Made by a program: the position numbers and the translations under genes. Source: Acidimicrobiales bacterium mtb01 (GTDB lineage: Bacteria; Actinomycetota; Acidimicrobiia; Acidimicrobiales; Ilumatobacteraceae). Taken from it: 64,000 nt of DNA. Numbering within the stretch: the first letter of the stretch is position 1; the number at the start of each line of letters is the position of its first letter. The stretch lies in NCBI GenBank assembly GCA_004379135.1, contig NBNI01000007.1:421501-485500 (forward strand), given 5' to 3'. The notes beneath the pieces are model-generated. The model saw only the letters and a program-made list of their open reading frames with translations. It made no database searches and was not told where the DNA came from. Shown here piece after piece: positions 40,500 through 49,252 of the stretch.

Positions 40500-41761
40500 G
40501 GGTCCATTGTGTCGTGTTGGGGCCGATCGGCGCCATGCCCGCTCGGCCGGTACCAGACCCGGTCGGCCAATGATTCGGGCAGGAAGTCCTGATGGCGGTT
40601 CGGATCGTCGTGGGTGTAGTGGTAGTCGACGCCATGGCCCAAGGTCGCCGCTCCCTGGTAGTGGGCGTCCCGGAGGTGGGCCGGCACCTCGGCCACCGCG
40701 CCGTTGCGCACATCGGCCCGAGCGGTCCAGATGGCGGTGGCGACCGAGTTGCTCTTGGGCGCGCGGGCGAGGTGCAACGCCGCCTGGGCGAGGTTCAACT
40801 GCGCCTCGGGAAGACCCACGTGTTCGACCGCGTGAGCGGCCGCCACGGCGGCCTGGAGCGATTGCGGGTCGGCCAGACCGATGTCCTCGCTGGCGAGGAT
40901 GATCATTCGCCGCGCGATGAAGCGGGCGTCCTCGCCGGCCTCGAGCATCCGGGCGAGGTAATAGATCGCGGCCTGAGGATCGCTCCCCCGCATGCTCTTG
41001 ATGAAGGCACTCGTGACGTCGTAATGATCGTCTCGGCCGTAGCGCAGTGCACTGGTGCTCAACGCCTGCTCGACCCTGGTCAAGTCGATGGCATCGGGAT
41101 GGGCCAGGGCCGCTGCGACCTCCAGCGAGGTGAGGACTTGTCGGCCGTCCCCGGCCGAACGGTCGACCAGCAGGTCGATGGCATCGTCACTCGCGTTCGT
41201 GGCCAGCGCCGCGAGACCACGCTCGACGAGAACGCGCGTGGCCGCGGTCGACAACGGTTCGAGCCTGAACAAAGTGCTCCGGGAGCGCAGCGGAGCGTTC
41301 ACCTCGAAGAAGGGATTCTCGGTCGTGGCTCCGATGAGCGTGACGGTGCCGTCCTCGACGGCCGGCAGCAGAGCGTCCTGCTGCGACTTGGAGAAGCGGT
41401 GGATCTCGTCGAGGAAGAGGATCGTGCCCTGGTCGTGCAGTCCGAGACGCTCACGGGCCCTTTCGATCACCTCGCGGACGTCGCGCACTCCGGCGGTGAC
41501 GGCCGAAAGCTGCTCGAAGGCGCGCGCGGTGGACCCGGCGATGGCCAAAGCGAGCGTGGTCTTTCCGGTTCCGGGCGGACCCCACAGCAGGATGCTCGTG
41601 AGGCGGTCGGCCTCGACGAGTCGGCGCAACGGTTGTCCGGGTCCGACCAGATGCTCCTGACCCACCACGTCGTCGATCGACTTCGGTCGGAGTCGGGCGG
41701 CCAGCGGCGCTCGCTCGCGAAGACGTTCGCGCGCGGCCGCCGAGAACAAGTCGTCGCTCAT
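40496..41761 (-). CDS. rarA: Replication-associated recombination protein A (RarA/MgsA)
   Basis: 421 aa AAA+ ATPase of the clamp-loader group that acts at stalled replication forks. LAARLRPKSIDDVVGQEHLVGPGQPL, Walker A WGPPGTGKTTLA, Walker B FLDEIHRFSKSQQDALLPAVEDG, sensor 1 IGATTENPFFEVNAPLRSRS, and the C-terminal tetramerisation part KSMRGSDPQAAIYYLARMLEAGEDARFIARRM. ATG 41761 overlaps the nudix stop. Actinobacteria commonly place DUF948 and DUF6167 genes next to rarA, as here. Confidence 0.94.
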   Translation of the reverse strand: MSDDLFSAAARERLRERAPLAARLRPKSIDDVVGQEHLVGPGQPLRRLVEADRLTSILLWGPPGTGKTTLALAIAGSTARAFEQLSAVTAGVRDVREVIERARERLGLHDQGTILFLDEIHRFSKSQQDALLPAVEDGTVTLIGATTENPFFEVNAPLRSRSTLFRLEPLSTAATRVLVERGLAALATNASDDAIDLLVDRSAGDGRQVLTSLEVAAALAHPDAIDLTRVEQALSTSALRYGRDDHYDVTSAFIKSMRGSDPQAAIYYLARMLEAGEDARFIARRMIILASEDIGLADPQSLQAAVAAAHAVEHVGLPEAQLNLAQAALHLARAPKSNSVATAIWTARADVRNGAVAEVPAHLRDAHYQGAATLGHGVDYHYTHDDPNRHQDFLPESLADRVWYRPSGHGADRPQHDTMDP

Positions 41762-42231
41762 GGCAGCAGACGCGCGAATGCGCGCTGGTAGGCCGGTCGA
41801 CGCCAGTCGATCACGCAGTCGACGAGTTCGTGCGGTGTCATCCACGTCCATGCCACGAACTCGCGATCGTCCGGCCGGGGCGACACGTCGTGCGCGTGCG
41901 CATGGTGTTCGTGCGTCGGGTCGGGAACGACCCCGAAGAGGAACCACCGTTGCACCTGACCGCGCACCGGGTCGTCGCCGCGGACGTCGTCGGGCCATTC
42001 GTAGGCGATCCATTCCGGGAGTTGATCGACCAGACGGACGTGCGACCGATCGAGACCGGTCTCCTCTTCCATCTCGCGCCAAGCCGCGTCGACGGGTTCC
42101 TCACCCTCGTCGATGCCACCTTGCGGCAACTGCCAGGCGCCGCGCGGATGCTTGCGTTCGAACGCGAGAAGTCGACCGTCATCGCGGCGGATGACGATCA
42201 CGACCCCGGCCCGGAAGGATTGCGAACTCAT
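41758..42231 (-). CDS. Nudix hydrolase, RppH/Ap4A-hydrolase-like
   Basis: 157 aa. Complete Nudix box at residues 38-60 (pattern Gx5Ex7REUxEExGU: G38, E44, R52-E53, E56-E57, G59). The surroundings HPRGAWQLPQGGIDEGEEP and WIAYEWPDD, QRWFLFG resemble RppH and Ap4A hydrolases, which remove pyrophosphate from 5'-triphosphate RNA or cleave dinucleoside polyphosphates. RppH activity would be of interest if leaderless triphosphate messages are common here, but this is not shown. The ATG comes 20 bases after the aspS stop. Confidence 0.85.
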   Translation of the reverse strand: MSSQSFRAGVVIVIRRDDGRLLAFERKHPRGAWQLPQGGIDEGEEPVDAAWREMEEETGLDRSHVRLVDQLPEWIAYEWPDDVRGDDPVRGQVQRWFLFGVVPDPTHEHHAHAHDVSPRPDDREFVAWTWMTPHELVDCVIDWRRPAYQRAFARLLP

Positions 42232-42251
42232 CGGACCGCGATCGACACCGG

Positions 42252-44009
42252 TCAGACCTTCGGTGGAAGGGTTCGGATTCCGAGTTCGTCGAGTTGCTTG
42301 GCTTCGGCGCGTGTCGGCGCGTTGGTCATCGGGTCCTGGCCGCTCTGCGTCTTGGGGAATGCGATCACTTCGCGTATGTTCTCCTCGCCGGCGAGGATGG
42401 CCACGAGTCGGTCGAGGCCGAACGCGAAACCACCGTGTGGAGGAGCGCCGAACGTGAACGGCTTGAGGAAGAAGCCGAACTTGCGGTTGGCTTCCTCGTC
42501 GGAGATACCAAGAGCCGTGAAGACCTTCCGCTGCATTTCCGGCTCGTGGATCCGGATCGAGCCGGAACCGAGTTCCCAGCCGTTGAGGACGAGGTCGTAC
42601 GCCATGGCGCGAACCGACAGCGGATCGGTTTCGAACTTGTCGAGGTCGTCGGGGTGGGGACGGCAGAACGGGTGGTGTCCGGGCTTGGGCCGCCCGGTCT
42701 CCTTGTCGACGCCGACGAACAACGGGAACTCCACGACCCACACGTAGCGGTACGGGCCCTGGTGAACGGGCGGTCGACCGAGATCATTGCGCAACTGGCC
42801 GAGAACCTCGCAGGTCGTCATCCACTCGTCGGCCACGACGAGCACGAGGTCGCCCGGCTCGGCCCCCACCGCAGCCACGAGCGCCGACTGCTCGTTGGTC
42901 GAGAGGAACTTGGCGACGGGTGAATCGAGCGATCCGTCGGCGGCGACCTTGAGCCACACCAAACCCTTGGCCCCCATCTTCTTGGCCCTGTCGGTGAGCG
43001 CGTCGAGCTTGTTGCGGCCGAATTCCTCGGCGCGTCCCGGTGCACGGATGCCCTTGATCGACGCCGCTCCGGCGAAGGCCTTGAACTCGGTACTCGCGAA
43101 GATCGACGTGAGCTCGACGAGTTCCATGCCGAAACGCAGATCGGGCTTGTCGATTCCGTAGCGGTCCATCGCCTCGCGCCATGTGATGCGCTCGATCGAA
43201 GGCGGACGCTCGCCGGTGACGGCCTCGGCGGCCGACAGGACGGCTTCGCTGATGGCGGCCAGCACGTCGTCCTGTGTGACGAAACTCATCTCGGCGTCGA
43301 GCTGCATGAACTCGTACTGACGATCGGCGCGCAGGTCCTCGTCGCGCAGACAGCGAGCGATCTGGTAGTAGCGATCGATGCCGGCCACCATGAGCAACTG
43401 CTTGAACAGCTGCGGACTCTGCGGCAGGGCGTAGAACGAACCCGGTTCCTTGCGCGAAGGCACCAGGAACTCGCGGGCTCCTTCGGGAGTGGACGGCACC
43501 AGCATGGGTGTCTCCACCTCCACGAAACCCTGTCGCTCCATGGCGGCGCGCACCGCCGAATTGACCTTGGCGCGCACCCGGATGTTGCGCTGCATTCGCT
43601 CGCGGCGGATGTCGAGGTAGCGGTACTGGAGGCGAACGTTCTCGTCGACGTCGTCGGCACGAGCATCGATCGGGAACGGCGGAGGGTCGGCCGAACGCAG
43701 AATTTCGACCGTGCATTCGCCGATCTCGATCTCGCCGGTGGACAGATTCGCGTTCACGGTTCCGGAGGGACGGGCTCGAACCGTTCCGGTGATGCGCGCC
43801 ACGTATTCGCTGCGCAGGTCGACACCGTCGTCGATGACGCACTGCACGATGCCCGAGTGGTCACGCAGGTCGACGAACGCCAACTTGTCTCCGTGCTCGC
43901 GCCGCTTTGCGATCCAGCCGCACAGGCTCACGCTCTGTCCGATGTGCTCCGAGCGGAGTTCACCGCAGAGATGGGTGCGCAAGGTGGTCCGGGACGGGTG
44001 AACGCTCAT
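42252..44009 (-). CDS. aspS: Aspartyl-tRNA synthetase
   Basis: 585 aa bacterial-type class II synthetase. N-terminal OB-fold anticodon domain (TLRTHLCGELRSEHIGQSVSLCGWIAKRREHGDKLAFVDLRDHSGIVQCV), motif 2 YALPQSPQLFKQLLMVAGIDRYYQIARCLRDEDLRADRQYEFMQLDAEMSF, the GAD insertion in the middle, and motif 3 HGGFAFGLDRLVAIL. Charging could be discriminating or not (Asn too); no GatCAB gene is in the window. The ATG overlaps the hisS stop by four bases; the two synthetases are coupled. Confidence 0.97.
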   Translation of the reverse strand: MSVHPSRTTLRTHLCGELRSEHIGQSVSLCGWIAKRREHGDKLAFVDLRDHSGIVQCVIDDGVDLRSEYVARITGTVRARPSGTVNANLSTGEIEIGECTVEILRSADPPPFPIDARADDVDENVRLQYRYLDIRRERMQRNIRVRAKVNSAVRAAMERQGFVEVETPMLVPSTPEGAREFLVPSRKEPGSFYALPQSPQLFKQLLMVAGIDRYYQIARCLRDEDLRADRQYEFMQLDAEMSFVTQDDVLAAISEAVLSAAEAVTGERPPSIERITWREAMDRYGIDKPDLRFGMELVELTSIFASTEFKAFAGAASIKGIRAPGRAEEFGRNKLDALTDRAKKMGAKGLVWLKVAADGSLDSPVAKFLSTNEQSALVAAVGAEPGDLVLVVADEWMTTCEVLGQLRNDLGRPPVHQGPYRYVWVVEFPLFVGVDKETGRPKPGHHPFCRPHPDDLDKFETDPLSVRAMAYDLVLNGWELGSGSIRIHEPEMQRKVFTALGISDEEANRKFGFFLKPFTFGAPPHGGFAFGLDRLVAILAGEENIREVIAFPKTQSGQDPMTNAPTRAEAKQLDELGIRTLPPKV

Positions 44010-45292
44010 TTGATTTCCTTGGGGGTGGGAGTTGGTTCGGAGCCGCGCGCGACTCTCAACACGTCGCCGAGCAGCGTCGCCCGTGAAACGGTGAACTGCT
44101 CACCGCCGTTCATCGGTCGGATGACGGCTCGTCCGCTGGCGAGTTCGTCGGATCCGATGATGACGGCGACGCGCGCGTTGCTGCGGTCGGCCGCCTTCAT
44201 CTGGCTCTTCATGGAACGATTGTCGTAGGCGCGATCGGCGCTGAGTCCCGCCGATCGGAACTCGTCGGTGAGCACGGTCGCTTCGAAGCCGCCCGTCGTG
44301 TCGATCACGAACACGTCGACCGATGTTGGCGGGGCCGCGAAAACGCCCTCGTCGTCGCAGGCGAGCAGCGTGCGATCGAGGCCGAGCGCGAATCCGATCC
44401 CTGGTGTGGATGGTCCGCCGAGATCCTCGACCAGACCGTCGTAGCGGCCTCCTCCCCCGAGCGCGTTCTGCGCCGAGTCGAGGGTTCCGCCCGCGTATTC
44501 GAACGTCGTGAACCGGTAGTAGTCGAGACCGCGCACGAGTCGCTCGTCGCGAGTGTACGGAACCCCGAGCGCGTCGAGTCCGGCTCTGACCCGCGCGAAG
44601 TGGTCGGCGGCCGCTTCGCTGAAGAAGTCGTCGATGCGGGGAGCCGACTGCAGCACCAGCGCGTCCTCGGGGCGCTTTGAATCGAGGACGCGGAGCGGAT
44701 TACGCGCCAGCGTCGCTCGTGTCTCATCGGCCAGTTCGGAGGCGTGGTCACCGAAGTGCTTCCGCAGGGCCTCGGTGTAACGCGAACGGTCGGACGGTTC
44801 GCCCAGACTGTTGAGTCGCAACGTGACCTGGCGCAGTCCGAGCGCCTGGAAGAAACGCCAACCGAGGGCGATGACCTCCACGTCCACCGCCGGGTCGGTG
44901 GGACCGAGCACCTCGATGCCGACCTGGTCGAACTGGCGGAACCGTCCGCGTTGCGGCTTCTCGTAGCGGAAGTTGGGTCCGCTGTACCACGCCTTCCACG
45001 GCAGGGTCGGCCGGTGCTGCACGAAGGCCCGGCACACACTGGCGGTCTGTTCGGGACGCAGGGCGACGTGGCGCTCGCCCTTGTCGACGAAGTCGTACAT
45101 CTCCTTGGTGACCACGTCGGTGGCCTCGCCCACCCGGCTGAAGACGCCGATGTCCTCCAGGAGCGGCGGAATGATCTGCTCGTAACCAGCGGCTTCGACC
45201 GTGTCGGCGAAGACCTGCACGAATCGGCGCCAGCGGGCCGATTCGGGAGCCAGGATGTCGCGCATCCCGGGGCTGGTCTGGAATTCGGGCAC
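44006..45292 (-). CDS. hisS: Histidyl-tRNA synthetase
   Basis: 428 aa class II synthetase. TSPGMRDILAPESARWRRF, motif 2 LRPEQTASVCRAFVQH and FRYEKPQRGRFRQFDQVGIEVLG, His-A motifs RDERLVRGLDYYRFTTFEYAG and motif 3 PGIGFALGLDRTLLA; C-terminal anticodon domain from VDVFVIDTTG. GTG 45292 has TAGCCT six bases upstream, so the synthetases can be transcribed apart from the upstream relA; 56 bases separate them. Confidence 0.97.
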   Translation of the reverse strand: MPEFQTSPGMRDILAPESARWRRFVQVFADTVEAAGYEQIIPPLLEDIGVFSRVGEATDVVTKEMYDFVDKGERHVALRPEQTASVCRAFVQHRPTLPWKAWYSGPNFRYEKPQRGRFRQFDQVGIEVLGPTDPAVDVEVIALGWRFFQALGLRQVTLRLNSLGEPSDRSRYTEALRKHFGDHASELADETRATLARNPLRVLDSKRPEDALVLQSAPRIDDFFSEAAADHFARVRAGLDALGVPYTRDERLVRGLDYYRFTTFEYAGGTLDSAQNALGGGGRYDGLVEDLGGPSTPGIGFALGLDRTLLACDDEGVFAAPPTSVDVFVIDTTGGFEATVLTDEFRSAGLSADRAYDNRSMKSQMKAADRSNARVAVIIGSDELASGRAVIRPMNGGEQFTVSRATLLGDVLRVARGSEPTPTPKEIK

Positions 45293-45298
45293 CCCCCG

Positions 45299-45304
45299 AG
45301 GCTA
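45299..45304 (-). promoter_or_regulatory. -10 box TAGCCT, leaderless start of hisS
   Basis: Six bases before GTG 45292, in the 56-base relA-hisS gap. Confidence 0.55.
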
Positions 45305-45348
45305 CCGGTCGGCCCCGATGGGCCCGGAGACGTTTGCCGCTTCCCCGG

Positions 45349-47568
45349 TCAGTTCGCGGCGGTCTTTTGCACCACGCGGTACGCGTCGTAGACCGCGTCG
45401 ATCTTCTTGATGGTGCGGATGACGCTGTCGAGATGGCTCGGGTCGGCCAACTCGAATTCGAAACGCATCTTGGCGATGCGGTCGTTGCCGGTGTGCGTGC
45501 TGCAGGCCACGATGTTCACGTGCTGCTCGGAGAGCGCGTTGGCGACGTCGCGCAGGAGACGGCTGCGGTCGAGCGCCACCACCTCGACCCCGGCGCGGAA
45601 CACGCGACCGGTGGCCGACCCATCCCATTCGACATCGACGAGTCGGGCCGACTGATCGTGGGCCAGCGACGCGGCGTTGGCGCAGTCGGTTCGGTGCACG
45701 CTCACGCCGCGTCCGCGCGTGAGGAAGCCGATGATGTCATCGCCGGGGACAGGAGTGCAGCACTTCGACAGGCGGACGAGGACGTCGTCGAAACCCTCGA
45801 CGTGAACGCCGGTCTGGGTGCCGCCCCGTCGAAGTTCCTCGGGGTGCAGAACCGACATGGTGAGGCGCTCCTCGGCCCCTTCGCTCTTGAATCGGTGGGC
45901 CACGCGCTGCGAGATGGCCTTGGCGCCCAGTTGGCCGTCGCCCACGGCGGCGAGCAGCGACTCGACGTCGGCGTAACCGTGGGCGACCGCTTCCTCCAGG
46001 AAGAACTCGCTCTCCATCACGTGGGTGATCGGAAGGCGTTCGAGACGGAACTCGTTCTCGAAGGCTTCGCGCCCCACTTCGATGAGATCGTCACGGCGCT
46101 CGCGCGAGTACCACTGACGAATCTTGTTGCGCGCCTTGGGTGACGACACGAAGTCGAGCCAGTCCTTCGACGGAGCGGCGGTATCGACCTTCGAGGTGAA
46201 GATCTCGCAGGTGTCGCCCGACTTCAATTCGTGGGTGAGAGGAACCAGGCGGCCGTTGACACGCGCGCCGATGCAGGTGTTGCCGATCTCGGTGTGCACC
46301 GAATACGCGAAGTCGACCGGGCACGCTCCGAGCGGCAGGGCGATGACCCGACCCTTGGGAGTGAACACGAAGATCTCGTCCTGATCGAGATCGGTCTTCA
46401 GGCTTTCCATGAACTGGGCCGGATCGGCGATTTCGCTCTGCCAGTCGATGATGCGGTTGAGCCAGTCGATGTCGGGTGTCTCGTCGCCCGCCTTGTAGGC
46501 CCAGTGGGCGGCCACTCCCCATTCGGCGCGCTGGTGCATCTCCCTGGTACGGATCTGGATCTCGAGCGGTTTGCCACCCGGGCCGATGACCGTGGTGTGG
46601 AGGCTCTGGTAGAGGTTGAACTTGGGCATCGCGACGTGGTCCTTGAAGCGGCCGACGACCGGCTTCCAGCGCCCGTGGATGCAGCCGAGGGCCGCGTAGC
46701 AGTCCTTCACCGAATCGACGACGACGCGAATGGCGACGATGTCGAAGATCTCGTCGAATTCCTTGCCCTTCTGGATCATCTTCTCGTAGATGCTCCAGAG
46801 GTGCTTGCCGCGACCGGTCACGTCGGCGGTGATGTTCAGATCGGCCAACTGGCTGCGGACATCGGCCATGGCCTTGGCCAGGTAGATGTCGCGCTCGGGG
46901 CTCCGTGTGGTCACGAGATGGTCGAGTTCGGCGTAGCGCTTGGGATAGAGCGACGCAAAGGCGAGATCTTCCAGCTGCTGCTTGAGTCCCTGCATGCCGA
47001 GACGGTGGGCCAGCGGCGCGTAGATCTCGAGTGTTTCGTTGGCGATCCGCTGCTGCTTCTCGACCGGCATCGACGCGATGGTGCGCATGTTGTGGAGGCG
47101 ATCGGCCAACTTGATGATGAGGACGCGAAGATCCTTGGCCATCGCCACGAGCATCTTGCGCATGGTCGCGGCCTGCTGCGCCTCTTTCGAATCGAACTGG
47201 ATTCGTTCGAGTTTGGTGACGCCATCGACGATCGCGGCGACCTCGGATCCGAACTCGCGGTCGACGTCGGCCACGGTGATCTCGGTGTCCTCGACGGCAT
47301 CGTGCAGGAGCGCAGCGGCGATCGTGGTGTCGTCGAGACCGATGTCGGCAACGATCTTGGCCACGGCGAGTGGATGGTTGATGTAACCCTCTCCGCTCTT
47401 GCGCGTCTGGTTCAGGTGCGCGACGCGGGCGACTTCGTACGCCTTGGCCATCAGAGCCGTGTTGGCCTTGGGGTGGCGGCGACGGTACGACGACAGCACC
47501 TGGAACAACTCGTCGGTGGGAGTGCTCTGGTGGCGACGCCAGGGAAGAAGCCGGGTCACCGTCGACAT
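45349..47568 (-). CDS. relA: Bifunctional (p)ppGpp synthetase/hydrolase
   Basis: 739 aa Rel protein with all domains: HD hydrolase (YINHPLAVAKIVADIGLDDTTIAAALLHDAVEDT, HNMRTIASMP), synthetase (TGRGKHLWSIYEKM, EIQIRTREMHQRAEWGVAAHWAYK), TGS (FVFTPKGRVIALPLGACPVDFAYSVHTEIG), zinc-finger-like helical domain and a C-terminal ACT domain (RLLRDVANALSEQHVNIVACSTHT). It sets ppGpp in the stringent response. ATG 47568 with GGAGG five bases upstream; apt is 19 bases before. In actinobacteria one such protein normally does both reactions. Confidence 0.96.
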   Translation of the reverse strand: MSTVTRLLPWRRHQSTPTDELFQVLSSYRRRHPKANTALMAKAYEVARVAHLNQTRKSGEGYINHPLAVAKIVADIGLDDTTIAAALLHDAVEDTEITVADVDREFGSEVAAIVDGVTKLERIQFDSKEAQQAATMRKMLVAMAKDLRVLIIKLADRLHNMRTIASMPVEKQQRIANETLEIYAPLAHRLGMQGLKQQLEDLAFASLYPKRYAELDHLVTTRSPERDIYLAKAMADVRSQLADLNITADVTGRGKHLWSIYEKMIQKGKEFDEIFDIVAIRVVVDSVKDCYAALGCIHGRWKPVVGRFKDHVAMPKFNLYQSLHTTVIGPGGKPLEIQIRTREMHQRAEWGVAAHWAYKAGDETPDIDWLNRIIDWQSEIADPAQFMESLKTDLDQDEIFVFTPKGRVIALPLGACPVDFAYSVHTEIGNTCIGARVNGRLVPLTHELKSGDTCEIFTSKVDTAAPSKDWLDFVSSPKARNKIRQWYSRERRDDLIEVGREAFENEFRLERLPITHVMESEFFLEEAVAHGYADVESLLAAVGDGQLGAKAISQRVAHRFKSEGAEERLTMSVLHPEELRRGGTQTGVHVEGFDDVLVRLSKCCTPVPGDDIIGFLTRGRGVSVHRTDCANAASLAHDQSARLVDVEWDGSATGRVFRAGVEVVALDRSRLLRDVANALSEQHVNIVACSTHTGNDRIAKMRFEFELADPSHLDSVIRTIKKIDAVYDAYRVVQKTAAN

Positions 47569-47587
47569 GTGGCCTCCGGCGAGAGCA

Positions 47588-48109
47588 TCAGAACTCGAGA
47601 AGTGATTCGATCCGCCGCTGGCCGAGCACGGAGCGGCCGTTCAGGGCCTTCAATTCGATGAGCATTCCGAGTCCGACGATCGTGGCGCCGAGCGTCTCGA
47701 CCAGACGGCAGGTCGCGGCCGCGGTTCCACCGGTGGCCAACACATCGTCGATCACGACGACGTGCTCGTCGGGGTGGATCGCGTCGCGGTGGATCTCGAG
47801 TTTGTCGGTGCCGTACTCGAGTTGGTATTCCTCGCGCACCACCGCCCAGGGCAACTTGCCCGCCTTGCGGACGGGTACGAATCCGGCGCCCAGCGACACC
47901 GCGACCGGAGCTCCCAGGATGAAGCCGCGGGCTTCGATGCCGATGACTCGGTCGACGCGCTCATTGGCGAAACGGCGGGCCAACTGGTCGACCGCCTCGG
48001 CGAGGGCCGGTCCGTCGCCGAGAAGAGGAGTGATGTCGCGGAAGGTGACACCGGGCTTGGGGTAATCGGGAATCGCCCGAATGTGGTCAGCCAGCGGCCT
48101 CGCGCTCAT
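47588..48109 (-). CDS. apt: Adenine phosphoribosyltransferase
   Basis: 173 aa purine salvage enzyme, adenine plus PRPP to AMP. IRAIPDYPKPGVTFRDITPLL (family-specific start), GIEARGFILGAPVAVSLGAGFVPVRKAGKLP and the PRPP-binding VVVIDDVLATGGTAAATCRLVE. ATG 48109 has TAGATT six bases upstream; its first three bases are the stop codon of secF. So besides read-through from secDF it can start its own leaderless message. relA follows; the pair apt-relA next to secDF is widely conserved in actinobacteria. Confidence 0.95.
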   Translation of the reverse strand: MSARPLADHIRAIPDYPKPGVTFRDITPLLGDGPALAEAVDQLARRFANERVDRVIGIEARGFILGAPVAVSLGAGFVPVRKAGKLPWAVVREEYQLEYGTDKLEIHRDAIHPDEHVVVIDDVLATGGTAAATCRLVETLGATIVGLGMLIELKALNGRSVLGQRRIESLLEF

Positions 48110-48115
48110 GGAAGC

Positions 48116-48121
48116 AATCTA
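48116..48121 (-). promoter_or_regulatory. -10 box TAGATT of apt, overlapping the secF stop codon
   Basis: Six bases before ATG 48109; TAG is the secF stop. Confidence 0.55.
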
Positions 48122-49252
48122 CCGACGACGCTTCTTACGGGGTCGCGGTGGATGGGTGAGGACGGCCGAAGTCGACACATCGGCGGTCAGGACCTCGCCG
48201 GCCGATGCTTCCACTCGCTTCACGGCCCGGCTACCGGAGGGCAGACCGGTCACGACCATCTGCTGGAGTGCGGTACCGGTGACGTGGGATCCCCGGAGCG
48301 GGGCGAACTTGGGTTCGCGTTCCTTGAGCAACGCGTACAAGGGGGTGGCAATGAAGACCGACGAGTAGGCGCCCGTGGTGACGCCCACGAGGAGGGCCAG
48401 CGAGAACTCGCGTAGCGCGATCGCCCCGAACACACCGCTGCCGAGGACGAGGAGCGACAGCACCGGGAGGATCGCCGCGATGCTGGTGTTGAGCGAACGC
48501 ATGAGCACCTGGTTGGCCGACACGTTGACGATGTCGGCAACCGGCACACGGGTGCCGCTGAATCGCTTCACGTTGTCCTGAACCTTGTCGAACACCACGA
48601 TGGTGTCGTAGAGCGAGAAGCCCAGGATCGTGAGGAAGGCCACGATGGTGGCCGGGGTGACCTCGAATCCGGTGAGCGAGTAGATACCCACGCTCATGAG
48701 CACGTCATGCGCCATGGCGAGGATCGCCGCCAGGGCCATGCGCCATTCGAAGCGCCAGGCGATGTACAGCGACACGAGCACGAGGAAGATGACCAGTGCT
48801 CGAACGGCCTTCTCGGTGATGGTGCGGCCCCACGACGAACTCACGGAACTGACCGAGACGTCGTCGACCGATACGCCGGCCTTTTCGGCCAGTTGGTTCT
48901 GAACGGCGGTTCGTACCTCGGTCGGCTCGTCGCCCACCTGGACACGGATGAATTCCTCGGTTCCCGACGTGAGGGTCTGGATCTTGGCGCTCGACGTCTC
49001 GATTCCGTTGTCGTCGAGCACAGAACGCGCCGCTTCGACGTCCATGGTCGAACTGGCCGGAACCTGCCAGGCGACTCCGCCTTCGAAATCGATGCCGAGG
49101 TTGACACCGCGCGTGAAGAGCGAGACGAGCGAGATGACGATGAGGGCGAGCGAGAAGGCGAAACCACGGCGCCGCTTGCCGTAGAAGTCGAAGGATGTCT
49201 GCCCGTTGTACAGGCGACCCCACAGCGATTTGGAGACCGCGACGTCGCTCAT
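48119..49252 (-). CDS. secF: Protein translocase subunit SecF
   Basis: 377 aa inner-membrane protein of SecDF, which uses the proton gradient to pull secreted proteins out. Six hydrophobic segments, first at RRRGFAFSLALIVISLVSLF; the first periplasmic region has the D-F-E-G-G motif (LGIDFEGGVAWQVP); TM4 holds ALAAILAMAHDVLMSVGIYSL with the conserved Asp, and TILGFSLYDTIVVFDKV follows. The C-terminus is basic (HPPRPRKKRRR). ATG 49252 overlaps the secD stop by four bases and has AGGGAG six bases upstream. Confidence 0.95.
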   Translation of the reverse strand: MSDVAVSKSLWGRLYNGQTSFDFYGKRRRGFAFSLALIVISLVSLFTRGVNLGIDFEGGVAWQVPASSTMDVEAARSVLDDNGIETSSAKIQTLTSGTEEFIRVQVGDEPTEVRTAVQNQLAEKAGVSVDDVSVSSVSSSWGRTITEKAVRALVIFLVLVSLYIAWRFEWRMALAAILAMAHDVLMSVGIYSLTGFEVTPATIVAFLTILGFSLYDTIVVFDKVQDNVKRFSGTRVPVADIVNVSANQVLMRSLNTSIAAILPVLSLLVLGSGVFGAIALREFSLALLVGVTTGAYSSVFIATPLYALLKEREPKFAPLRGSHVTGTALQQMVVTGLPSGSRAVKRVEASAGEVLTADVSTSAVLTHPPRPRKKRRR

